Shown here: positions 16,592-24,103 of the stretch, piece by piece
How positions within the stretch are numbered: the first letter of the stretch is position 1
How the letters are laid out: each line of letters starts with the position of its first letter
Assembly: GCA_045593555.1 (NCBI GenBank)
Contig: JAZNWU010000010.1
Span: 1 to 64,000, forward strand
DNA from: Fimenecus sp045593555
GTDB lineage: Bacteria; Bacillota; Clostridia; Oscillospirales; Acutalibacteraceae
Direction of reading: 5' to 3'
DNA: 64,000 nt
Made by a program: the position numbers and the translations under genes
Notes under the pieces: generated by a model
What the model was told of the DNA's origin: nothing
Database searches by the model: none
The model's input: the letters and a program-made list of their open reading frames with translations, nothing else

Positions 16592-16687
16592 AAAATTTCC
16601 TACGCCGGCATTATCCGTATCAGGTTCAATGGTCAGAAGCAGATTAGCTTCAATCTCAGCCGACTTACCGTCAGCACCCATATACTA
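16592..16687 (-). ncRNA. TPP riboswitch (THI element)
   Basis: The minus strand shows the conserved aptamer parts in order: GGGTGC, GGCTGAGATTG, a variable P3 arm, then ACCATTGAACCTGAT, GGATAATGCCGGCGTAGGAA. The CTGAGA pyrimidine-binding and GGATAATGCC pyrophosphate-binding segments match the consensus. It sits between a good promoter and a terminator, so high TPP should stop transcription of thiT. The consensus and regulation are established knowledge for this RNA class. Confidence 0.96.
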
Positions 16688-16706
16688 TATTTACTTGGCT
16701 GTTTAC

Positions 16707-16734
16707 ATTATACACCTACAAAATTAATTGTCAA
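16707..16734 (-). promoter_or_regulatory. Promoter of the TPP riboswitch-thiT unit
   Basis: -35 TTGACA (16734-16729), 16-base spacer, -10 TATAAT (16712-16707). It overlaps the 3' end of recD2. The predicted start is near 16700. Confidence 0.65.
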
Positions 16735-18925
16735 GCAAAAAATGTTTTAACGATGAATATCTTAACTGTGTTTTATTATTTTCAATCATACTATTAAGAC
16801 ACCCTGTAGTCCCTACTAGAATAAGCAATTTTTTTGCTCTCGTTACTGCTGTATATAAAAGATTTCTGTAACAAAGACGAATGTTGACAGATACGACAGG
16901 CATGATTACAGCATCGAATTCACTACCCTGACTTTTATGTACTGTAACTGCATAGGCTAATTCGATTTCCTGCAGTTGTTCTTTTGAATATGTTGCTCTC
17001 TTACCTGAAAAATCTATAATAATAGCATCACGACGCATATCTATGGTTTCAATAAAACCTATATCACCGTTAAATATTCCGTCACCCTCATCATCACGCG
17101 ATTCCCAATGAATGTTGTAATTATTACGAGTTTGCATAACCTTATCGCCCTCACGGAAAAGACGGTAACCCGTGTTATACTCTCTTTTATCCTTGGAAGG
17201 AGAATTTATTGCTTCCTGCAAGACCACATTAAGATTAACTGTGCCTGTATCACCCTTTTTGGAAGGACAAAGCACCTGAATCTGCGACATAGCGTCAAAG
17301 GAATAAGCATTTGGGAGTCTTGTTGTTGTAAGCTCTTTTATTGTCCTTACAGCATCTAACGGAAAATTCCGTTGAAGCAAATAAAAATCTCCCTCTTTAT
17401 TATCCGTTTTAATCTTATCACCATTAACAATGGCGTGAGCATTTTTAACAATATTACTTTCCATTGATTGACGGAAAATCTCCTTTAACTGAACAACGGG
17501 AATTAATTCACTTTCAATAAGGTCTTTAAGAACATTTCCGGGACTTACTGATGGTAACTGGTCACTGTCACCTACCATAATTAGTCTGCAACCAAATGGA
17601 AGTGCATCTAAAAGACTTGAAAAAAGGAAAATATCAACCATTGACATTTCATCAACAATAATTGCCTGACAATCAAGAGGATTACGGAGATTTCGCTTAA
17701 AAACAGGCTTGTCGCCCTCTCCCCATTCAACCTCAAGAAGTCTGTGAATTGTCGTTGCTGTTCTTCCTGTAGTTTCTGTCATACGCTGTGCTGCACGACC
17801 TGTTGGTGCACAAAGAGCAATATCAAGAAAATCCTTTTCAAACATATTTATAATTCCGTTCAAGGTTGTTGTCTTACCTGTTCCCGGTCCACCTGTAAGA
17901 ATGAGAACACCTTTATTAACGGCGGTTATTATTGCTTCTTTCTGCAATTCTGCAAACTGAATATTACAGGATTTTTCGATTTTACCAATATGTGTAGCTA
18001 CATCAATAGGATTTTCAGGTGGAAATTTAAGCAATACTTTAATTCTGTTTGCTATTCCTTTTTCAGCATGATATGCTTCAGGCAAGAAAATAAAATCTCT
18101 GTTATTGACTTTTTCGATAATCACTCTGTTTGTTTTTTGAAGATTATCAATTGAAATTTCAATGTTTTCTCTTGATTCATTAAGCAAACTGCCTGACGGT
18201 GTAAAAATCTTTTCAAGTGGCAGACAAGTGTGTCCGTTATTGTAATTATGTCTTATAACATAGAGAATTCCCGCTTCTGTACGATATTTTGACTCAGGCT
18301 TTTGCGGTAATAAATCTGCAATCTGTTCAGCCCGTTCAAAGGAAATTCTGTTTTCACCTTCGCAGAGAATGTAAGGATTACTTTCAATCATCTCAACAGC
18401 ACTATTACCGAATTTATCATAAGCCATAAGACATTCATTTGTATTTAATCCATATTTTGAAAGATTGATAATGAGTAATCTTGTAGATGACTGACGGCTG
18501 TACTCCTTACCGATTTTCTTTGCTTTTTCAAGGGAAATACCCCTGATTTCAGCAAGTCTTTCAGGCTCATTTTCAAGAACATCAAAGGTTTTTTCCTGGA
18601 ATTTATCAACAATTTTCAAAGCAGTTGATTCTCTTATACCTTTTATTACACCACTTGCAAGGTAATGATATAAGTCCTCAACGGTTTCGGGCAAGAGAGC
18701 ATTACAGAAGTCTGCCTTGAACTGTCTTCCGTAAAGTGAATGGTAAACATAATCACCGACTAATTCCACTTTATCACCTAATTTTAAATCAGGTGCTGTA
18801 CCAACCACAGTTAATTCTTCATCCCCTGTATCAACAGCAAAAACCGTATAACCGTTCGTGTCATTACGAAAAGTTATATCGGTTACAATTCCTTTTAACT
18901 TATTTTTTGTTTCAAATTCGTCCAT
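16724..18925 (-). CDS. recD2: RecD2-type ATP-dependent DNA helicase (SF1)
   Basis: 733 residues from ATG 18925 (a TTG three bases upstream is less likely; GAAGG is spaced for the ATG). Residues 1-90 form an OB-like N-terminus and 100-170 helix-hairpin-helix repeats (SGVIKGIRESTALKI, ERLAEIRGISLEKAKKIG). The helicase core follows, with Walker A GGPGTGKTTTLNG (about 340), Walker B IIVDEMSMVD, GDSDQLPSVSPGNVLKDL, AVTVHKSQGSEFD and YTAVTRAKKLLIL. RecD2 works outside RecBCD in replication-fork and mismatch repair. Its start overlaps the end of the preceding small gene by 14 bases, so translation is coupled. Confidence 0.93.
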   Translation of the reverse strand: MDEFETKNKLKGIVTDITFRNDTNGYTVFAVDTGDEELTVVGTAPDLKLGDKVELVGDYVYHSLYGRQFKADFCNALLPETVEDLYHYLASGVIKGIRESTALKIVDKFQEKTFDVLENEPERLAEIRGISLEKAKKIGKEYSRQSSTRLLIINLSKYGLNTNECLMAYDKFGNSAVEMIESNPYILCEGENRISFERAEQIADLLPQKPESKYRTEAGILYVIRHNYNNGHTCLPLEKIFTPSGSLLNESRENIEISIDNLQKTNRVIIEKVNNRDFIFLPEAYHAEKGIANRIKVLLKFPPENPIDVATHIGKIEKSCNIQFAELQKEAIITAVNKGVLILTGGPGTGKTTTLNGIINMFEKDFLDIALCAPTGRAAQRMTETTGRTATTIHRLLEVEWGEGDKPVFKRNLRNPLDCQAIIVDEMSMVDIFLFSSLLDALPFGCRLIMVGDSDQLPSVSPGNVLKDLIESELIPVVQLKEIFRQSMESNIVKNAHAIVNGDKIKTDNKEGDFYLLQRNFPLDAVRTIKELTTTRLPNAYSFDAMSQIQVLCPSKKGDTGTVNLNVVLQEAINSPSKDKREYNTGYRLFREGDKVMQTRNNYNIHWESRDDEGDGIFNGDIGFIETIDMRRDAIIIDFSGKRATYSKEQLQEIELAYAVTVHKSQGSEFDAVIMPVVSVNIRLCYRNLLYTAVTRAKKLLILVGTTGCLNSMIENNKTQLRYSSLKHFLLDN

Positions 18926-19256
18926 CAAAATAATCCTTCAAATACTCGTTTTTAACGTAATAAATACCATTACACTCTTTACATATATCTAAAAGCTGTT
19001 CTTTTTCTGTTTCATCAACGCCATAATCAAGAATAACAATTTTGCTATGATTATCTTCGCCAAAAATGTTCAGACGCATTCGCATTCCATATGCTTTCTT
19101 TCTAATCTGTGTTGACGAATCATTACAAGGAATAATAACATAATAATCTTCCTTGTATGGTGTTACTAACAATTTTAACATAATCATATAACAAAATGCA
19201 ACTGTTCCGATAAGTATTAGCATAACAAAAATTGACCATATAATTGAATCAAGCAT
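18912..19256 (-). CDS. Small membrane-anchored protein of unknown function
   Basis: 114 residues. One N-terminal membrane helix (residues 4-30) is followed by a soluble domain containing DYYVIIPCNDSSTQIRKKAY and VILDYGVDETEKEQLLDICK, which alternates strands and helices. I do not recognise a family. GAGGTGA precedes the start and the stop lies inside recD2's first codons, so the two are co-translated. Confidence 0.75.
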   Translation of the reverse strand: MLDSIIWSIFVMLILIGTVAFCYMIMLKLLVTPYKEDYYVIIPCNDSSTQIRKKAYGMRMRLNIFGEDNHSKIVILDYGVDETEKEQLLDICKECNGIYYVKNEYLKDYFDGRI

Positions 19257-19303
19257 AAAATCACCTCATCACATTATATGGTCTGTATTTTATTATGTTA
19301 AAT

Positions 19304-20608
19304 TTATCTGCTGTTTGCAGTTTCTACCATAGAGAAGTAGAAATCATCATAAGTTGTAGGATAGTCCTTTGTACCACAGAAGTCAAAATGGTCAGTGCCT
19401 TCCATAGTTTCCATATAGTACCATCTTCCGGGTTCAATTGTTTCACCATTAGCTATGCTTTCTTCATAACTTTTTGCAGTTGCAGCATCACATTCAGGAT
19501 AGAGAGCACTTGCAAGTGGAACAATACCGTCATGAGCAGCCCAATTACCTTCTATTGTAACTCCATCATATGTTTTACCTTCCGACAACAACATCATACC
19601 TGATGAAATATAAAAAATCGGTGTAACAGTTTTATTGATAATCTGTGGGCCACCTTTATAAAGCTCATCTGTTGCAGCTGTGCTGTATGAATAATAATAT
19701 GTATTCGGTGAAAGCTTAATCTGTTCGTTTAATTCCTTTGCACCTCTGATAGTCAAATCGTAATAGCAGTTATCTTCTGCATAATAATAATCTGTAACAC
19801 TTCTCATATTAATATTAACTCTTCTTTCACCCTGTGCAGGTGTAAGTCCAAAGTGACTCATCTGAAGAGAGAAAACAAGGAAATTATTGCCGAGTGTTGA
19901 GCCGATTACATTGTAAAGAAAGCAAACACCGTAAAGCGGATAACCCGGGTCATAAAGAATATTTGCAACCTGTGTACCGTTATGAGGGCTTGAAAGAGTA
20001 ATACATGCATGAACGCTGTCGTTACCACCCTTGAACAATGGACTTGTATCTTCACCTGTAGCTGCAATTTCCTCTTCACTACCAAAAGTCATAAGTGAAA
20101 TGAAAAGTCTTATTGTTTCACCACCGAATGAGTGACCAACAAGGTTGATTTTGTCTTCCGGATTCCAAGTCTTTCCCATAAGTGGGCGTCCTTCATAAGA
20201 AAAACCATATCTGTCGTGATTATGTGCTTTTGAATGTGCCTCACCATAGTCTACAACTGTACCTGTAAGCTGAGCATAAAGCTCACAAGCTCTGTCCCAA
20301 GCACTGTTAAGTGGGCCAACTTCAGCTGCATAAGCCTCAACACCCTGTTCATTAAGCATCTTCACAAAATCAGTATCAGAAAGTGAAAGGCCACCACCCC
20401 AATAAGGTGAAAATTTATAAAACTGATTTGATGGACCCCAACCACCCATACCGTGAACAAATACATATGGATAGTCTGTTACAAAACCATTCTTATTTAC
20501 AGGACGAACTTGAGCTTCATTGTCTGACCCGGTACAGGCAGATGCAGGAATCACTGCTATTGAAAACATAATAGCAATTGTCAACATAACAATTAATACT
20601 TTCTTCAT
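19304..20608 (-). CDS. Secreted lipase/esterase (alpha/beta hydrolase)
   Basis: 434 residues from ATG 20608; the longer ORF start lacks a ribosome site and a signal peptide. Residues 1-27 are a signal peptide (MKKVLIVMLTIAIMFSIAVI, then ASA-C cleavage region). Mature-enzyme motifs are oxyanion YVFVHGMGGWG, nucleophile elbow GHSFGG, LSSPHNGTQVA, acid residue in AHDGIVPL and base in EGTDHFDFCG. This order matches the staphylococcal/Geobacillus lipase family. It probably hydrolyses glycerides or other acyl esters outside the cell. Its cysteines near the mature N-terminus do not make a clear lipobox. Confidence 0.85.
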   Translation of the reverse strand: MKKVLIVMLTIAIMFSIAVIPASACTGSDNEAQVRPVNKNGFVTDYPYVFVHGMGGWGPSNQFYKFSPYWGGGLSLSDTDFVKMLNEQGVEAYAAEVGPLNSAWDRACELYAQLTGTVVDYGEAHSKAHNHDRYGFSYEGRPLMGKTWNPEDKINLVGHSFGGETIRLFISLMTFGSEEEIAATGEDTSPLFKGGNDSVHACITLSSPHNGTQVANILYDPGYPLYGVCFLYNVIGSTLGNNFLVFSLQMSHFGLTPAQGERRVNINMRSVTDYYYAEDNCYYDLTIRGAKELNEQIKLSPNTYYYSYSTAATDELYKGGPQIINKTVTPIFYISSGMMLLSEGKTYDGVTIEGNWAAHDGIVPLASALYPECDAATAKSYEESIANGETIEPGRWYYMETMEGTDHFDFCGTKDYPTTYDDFYFSMVETANSR

Positions 20609-20667
20609 AATAATCACTCTTTCGTTTTTATGATTATATTTTAAAAACATTTTTTCATTTTGTCAAC

Positions 20668-20710
20668 AAAAAATAATAACAGAGTGCATTAAACTACACT
20701 CTGTTATAAA
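20668..20710 (-). terminator. Terminator of rnpB
   Basis: Minus strand: ATAACAGAGTG pairs with CACTCTGTTAT, then TATTTTTTG, directly after the RNase P RNA. Confidence 0.8.
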
Positions 20711-21041
20711 AATGAGTAAATCTGTAAGCCGAGTTCTGTCGTTTAAGGCAATTATCTATCTGCGACACATATTGCTATGTGCCTGAAGCCATCTTTCGGA
20801 GTATCTGCCCAGCTGACAACTCCAGTTGATGTTGCATCGGGTAGGGTTTGCTCGGCCGTTACATCTCTGCAACGCCGGTGAGCTCTTACCTCACCTTTCC
20901 ACCCTTACCGTAAAAACGGCGGTTATTCTCTATGCACTTTCCCTAAGGTCACCCTCGGCGGCCGTTAGCCGTTACCCTGCTGTATGATGCTCGGACTTTC
21001 CTCATAAGTATAAACTTACGCAACTGCCCAATCTACTCATT
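20711..21041 (-). ncRNA. rnpB: RNase P RNA (M1-type), rnpB
   Basis: The minus strand carries the universal elements: GAGGAAAGTCCGAGC near the 5' end, AGGGTGGAAAGGTGAGGTAA in the middle, and ACAGAACTCGGCTTACAG near the 3' end. The ends pair (AATGAGTAGATT with the terminal AATCTGT...ACTCATT region). Length about 331 nt is normal. This RNA is the catalytic part of the tRNA 5'-maturation enzyme. It follows five bases behind the HAD gene. Confidence 0.97.
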
Positions 21042-21045
21042 ATTA

Positions 21046-21633
21046 TTAAATTTTTAGTCCGTCTTTCTTAATTTGAGTAATTTTATTACCATCAACCATA
21101 AAGACATTTTTGGAAATATCCATCATAGGCTTATCTGCCATTGAATCAGTATAAAAATCATCAATAACAACATCGCCATAAATGGAACGGAATACGTCAA
21201 GCTTATGTTCCTTATAACATATACTGTTGATTTCGCCCTTTATAGGGTCAATATCAGAGCCTATGTAATGTTTGATTCCGATTCTGTCGCAAATTATTTT
21301 TAATAAACAATAAGGACAACCTGAGACAACAATATCATCCTCATGTTGAATATCAAAATAAATCTGCTTTACTTTATGTTGGTGGGAATCCCAGAATTTT
21401 TCAAACTCATCATTGATATTTTCGTATTTCTGACAATACTCTTTAAAAGCAGCACCATAGCTTGTCATTGCTTCATCAACAGTAATTTTATCAAATTTAT
21501 AGCGGATAAAATCCTTTATAAATTTTGGTGCAAATCTGACGATAGTTTTAAAATCCTTCTTGAGAAAATAAAGAAAAACATCAAATATACTTTCGCCGTC
21601 ATAAATTGTATTATCAAAATCAAATACTCTCAT
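21046..21633 (-). CDS. HAD-superfamily hydrolase, PSP-like (IB type)
   Basis: 195 residues. Motif I is VFDFDNTIYDG (nucleophile Asp and acid Asp), motif II lies in VVSGCPYCLL (Ser), and motif IV is VVIDDFYTDSMADKP. A helical cap lies between residues 15 and 85. This is the phosphoserine-phosphatase-like branch that includes morpholine- and lipid-phosphate phosphatases. The substrate is unknown. GAGG lies before the start; the gene follows the TPM gene by three bases. Confidence 0.85.
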   Translation of the reverse strand: MRVFDFDNTIYDGESIFDVFLYFLKKDFKTIVRFAPKFIKDFIRYKFDKITVDEAMTSYGAAFKEYCQKYENINDEFEKFWDSHQHKVKQIYFDIQHEDDIVVSGCPYCLLKIICDRIGIKHYIGSDIDPIKGEINSICYKEHKLDVFRSIYGDVVIDDFYTDSMADKPMMDISKNVFMVDGNKITQIKKDGLKI

Positions 21634-21636
21634 AGT

Positions 21637-22485
21637 TTAAAAACCTCGTGATGAGCCACCGCCACCAAAGGAGCCTCCACCACCTCGGAAGCCACCGCCT
21701 CCTCCGGAGAAACCTCCTCTTGAGCCACCTGAAAAACCACCATAGAAAGTAGGACCACGATAACTTCTTCCACCGCCGTGATAAGAACCTCCACCGTGAT
21801 TAGAATCGTCAGAATTGCCACCTGCAAGCTTACTGATAAAAAGTATAATCAATATCAATGCAAATGTAGATACAAACAGCATTATTCCTCCGGTTTCGTC
21901 GGAATCATCATTACTTACTGAATATGAATAATCGTAATCATCATAGCTAATCTGATAGTCAGGATTAAGCTCTATACCATATTCCGTACAGACATCACCG
22001 GCAATTGCTTTATATGCTTCAAGAAGTCCTGTTGAAAAATCGTTATTACTGAGATATGGAACAGCATAATCATCAAGTATTCTACCTGTTCCTGCATCCG
22101 TAAGACAACCTTCAAGTCCGTATCCCACCAAAATTGTAACTTCTCTGTCATTTACGGACAGTAAAAGCACAACACCATTGTTAGTTTCCTTACTTCCTAC
22201 TCCCCATTCACGACCTAATTCAAGAGCATAATCGTTCACTTCATAACCGTCAAGTGAGTCAACAGTTACAACTACAACCTGTGCTGAAGTCTGTTTATAT
22301 AAATCAACACCGATTTTCATAATGTCCTGTTCATTTTCTTCACTTATAACATCAGCAAAGTCATTTACAAAGAAATTATTTGTTGGTTCAGGAATGTTGA
22401 TAGCAAGAGACGAAAAAGACAGTGATAATATTAGAATTGATATTATTAAAAATATATTTATCTTTTTCATACTCTTATAAATCAT
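21637..22485 (-). CDS. TPM-domain membrane protein with Gly-rich tail
   Basis: 282 residues; ATG 22485 overlaps the lemA stop (ATGA), and ATG 22470 is an alternative start. Signal/membrane helix at 7-28, TPM domain 38-155 (NNFFVNDFADVISEENEQDI; GIGVDLYKQ-like; VGYGLEGCLTDAGTGRILDD), a second membrane helix at about 203-222, then a Gly/Ser-rich tail ending FGGGGSSRGF. TPM proteins are often paired with LemA, as here. They are implicated in membrane-protein or photosystem repair in other organisms; their role in Firmicutes is unsettled. Confidence 0.88.
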   Translation of the reverse strand: MIYKSMKKINIFLIISILILSLSFSSLAINIPEPTNNFFVNDFADVISEENEQDIMKIGVDLYKQTSAQVVVVTVDSLDGYEVNDYALELGREWGVGSKETNNGVVLLLSVNDREVTILVGYGLEGCLTDAGTGRILDDYAVPYLSNNDFSTGLLEAYKAIAGDVCTEYGIELNPDYQISYDDYDYSYSVSNDDSDETGGIMLFVSTFALILIILFISKLAGGNSDDSNHGGGSYHGGGRSYRGPTFYGGFSGGSRGGFSGGGGGFRGGGGSFGGGGSSRGF

Positions 22486-23048
22486 TCAAAATCAACTGTA
22501 GGAGCAGATTGTGATGCCTCTGTAGCTTCAAAAAGGTCAACCATTTCAAAACCGAACATACCTGCAATAATTACTGTAGGGAATTTTTTAATTGTTGTAT
22601 TATAATCTGTTGCAATATCATTATAATCCTTACGAGCAACTGAAATTCTGTTTTCAGTACCTTCAAGCTGGTCCTGTAATGCAACAAAATTCTTATCCGC
22701 TTTAAGTTCAGGATAATTTTCCACAACAACTAAAAGTCTTGAAAGGGCTGATTCAAAGCTTGCGTTTGCTTCAGTATATTCTTCAGGAGTTGATGCTGAA
22801 TTAAGCTTTGCACGAGCATCTGCAAGTGCTGTATAAACATCCTCTTCATGCTGAGCATATCCCTTAACAGTATTTACAAGGTTAGGAATCAAATCTGCTC
22901 TACGCTGAAGCTGAACCTGAATCTGAGCATCTGCATTTTCAACATTTGCCTGTTTTTCAACAAGTCCGTTGTAAGATGAAACTAAACTACCACCAAGAAT
23001 TGCGATAACTGCAACGATTGCAATTACAATAATTAAGCCTTTTTTCAT
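22482..23048 (-). CDS. lemA: LemA family protein
   Basis: 188 residues. N-terminal membrane helix (MKKGLIIVIAIVAVIAILGG), then the LemA helical bundle: SYNGLVEKQANVENADAQI, VQLQRRADLIPNLVNTVKGY and LVVVENYPELKADKNFVALQ, followed by NRISVARKDYND. All are standard family marks. Typically translated with a TPM protein, as here through a 4-base overlap. AAAGGATGA precedes the start. Confidence 0.93.
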   Translation of the reverse strand: MKKGLIIVIAIVAVIAILGGSLVSSYNGLVEKQANVENADAQIQVQLQRRADLIPNLVNTVKGYAQHEEDVYTALADARAKLNSASTPEEYTEANASFESALSRLLVVVENYPELKADKNFVALQDQLEGTENRISVARKDYNDIATDYNTTIKKFPTVIIAGMFGFEMVDLFEATEASQSAPTVDFE

Positions 23049-23083
23049 TTAAAATCATCCTTTCATTTAAATGTTATTAAAAA

Positions 23084-24103
23084 TTAGTCATCGAATCCGT
23101 TTGGATTATTACTCTGCCATCTCCAGGAATCCTCGCACATTTCAAGAAGGTCTCTTTCAGCTTTCCAACCGAGTTCTTCAAATGCTTTTGTCGCATCTGA
23201 ATAACAAACATCAAGGTCACCCGGACGACGAGGAGCAATTTTATATTCAATCTTCTGTCCTGAAGCCTTTTCAAATGCTTTAACAATATCGAGAACACTG
23301 TATCCGTTACCTGTACCAAGATTATATACATTTACAGCAGGTTCATCCTTAAGTATCTTATCAAGAGCCTTAACGTGACCGATAGCAAGGTCAACAACAT
23401 GAATATAATCTCTTACGCCTGTACCGTCATGAGTGTTATAATCATCACCAAAAACATTAAGATATGGTAATTTACCGATAGCAACTTGTGTAATATATGG
23501 CATAAGATTATTTGGAATACCGTTTGGATTTTCACCGATACGACCACTCTTATGAGCACCAATCGGATTGAAATAACGAAGAAGTGTCACTGCCCAATCC
23601 TTATCAGCTTTATGGAAGTCATCGAGAATAATCTCAATCATATATTTTGTTGTACCATAAGGGTTTGTTGTTCCACCTGTTTTCATATCTTCCTTAAGAG
23701 GTGAAACATTATTCATACCATAAACAGTTGCTGATGAACTGAAAACGATTTTCTTGCAATTATATTCAGCCATAACCTCGCAAAGTGCCAATGTACCACC
23801 GATGTTGTTATCGTAATACATTAATGGTTCACGACAGCTTTCACCTACTGCCTTAAGTCCTGCAAAATGAATACAAGCATCAATTATATGATTCTCAAAT
23901 ACCTTTCGCATATTCTCTTTATCACGAATATCATAAGGATAGAAGGAAAAATCCTTACCTGTTAATTCCTTTACTCTGTCAAGTGATTTTTCACTTGAAT
24001 TATAAAGATTATCAACAATAACAATTTCGTAACCGGCATTTAAAAGCTCAACACATGTGTGAGAACCAATAAAACCTGCACCGCCTGTAACTAAAATACT
24101 CAT
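23084..24103 (-). CDS. galE: UDP-glucose 4-epimerase
   Basis: 339 residues. Rossmann motif VTGGAGFIGSHTCVELL, catalytic SSSATVYG and YGTTKYMIE (Tyr-x-x-x-Lys), and RYFNPIGAHKSGRIGE are all intact. It interconverts UDP-glucose and UDP-galactose for the Leloir pathway or surface polysaccharides. The ATG overlaps the stop of the SpoIID-like gene (ATGA), with GGGGG before it. No galK or galT is near, so a cell-surface role is likely. Confidence 0.94.
   Translation of the reverse strand: MSILVTGGAGFIGSHTCVELLNAGYEIVIVDNLYNSSEKSLDRVKELTGKDFSFYPYDIRDKENMRKVFENHIIDACIHFAGLKAVGESCREPLMYYDNNIGGTLALCEVMAEYNCKKIVFSSSATVYGMNNVSPLKEDMKTGGTTNPYGTTKYMIEIILDDFHKADKDWAVTLLRYFNPIGAHKSGRIGENPNGIPNNLMPYITQVAIGKLPYLNVFGDDYNTHDGTGVRDYIHVVDLAIGHVKALDKILKDEPAVNVYNLGTGNGYSVLDIVKAFEKASGQKIEYKIAPRRPGDLDVCYSDATKAFEELGWKAERDLLEMCEDSWRWQSNNPNGFDD

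Noticed and set aside
20711..21041. Protein-coding ORFs across the RNase P RNA region
   Set aside because: Universal RNase P RNA elements explain the sequence fully.
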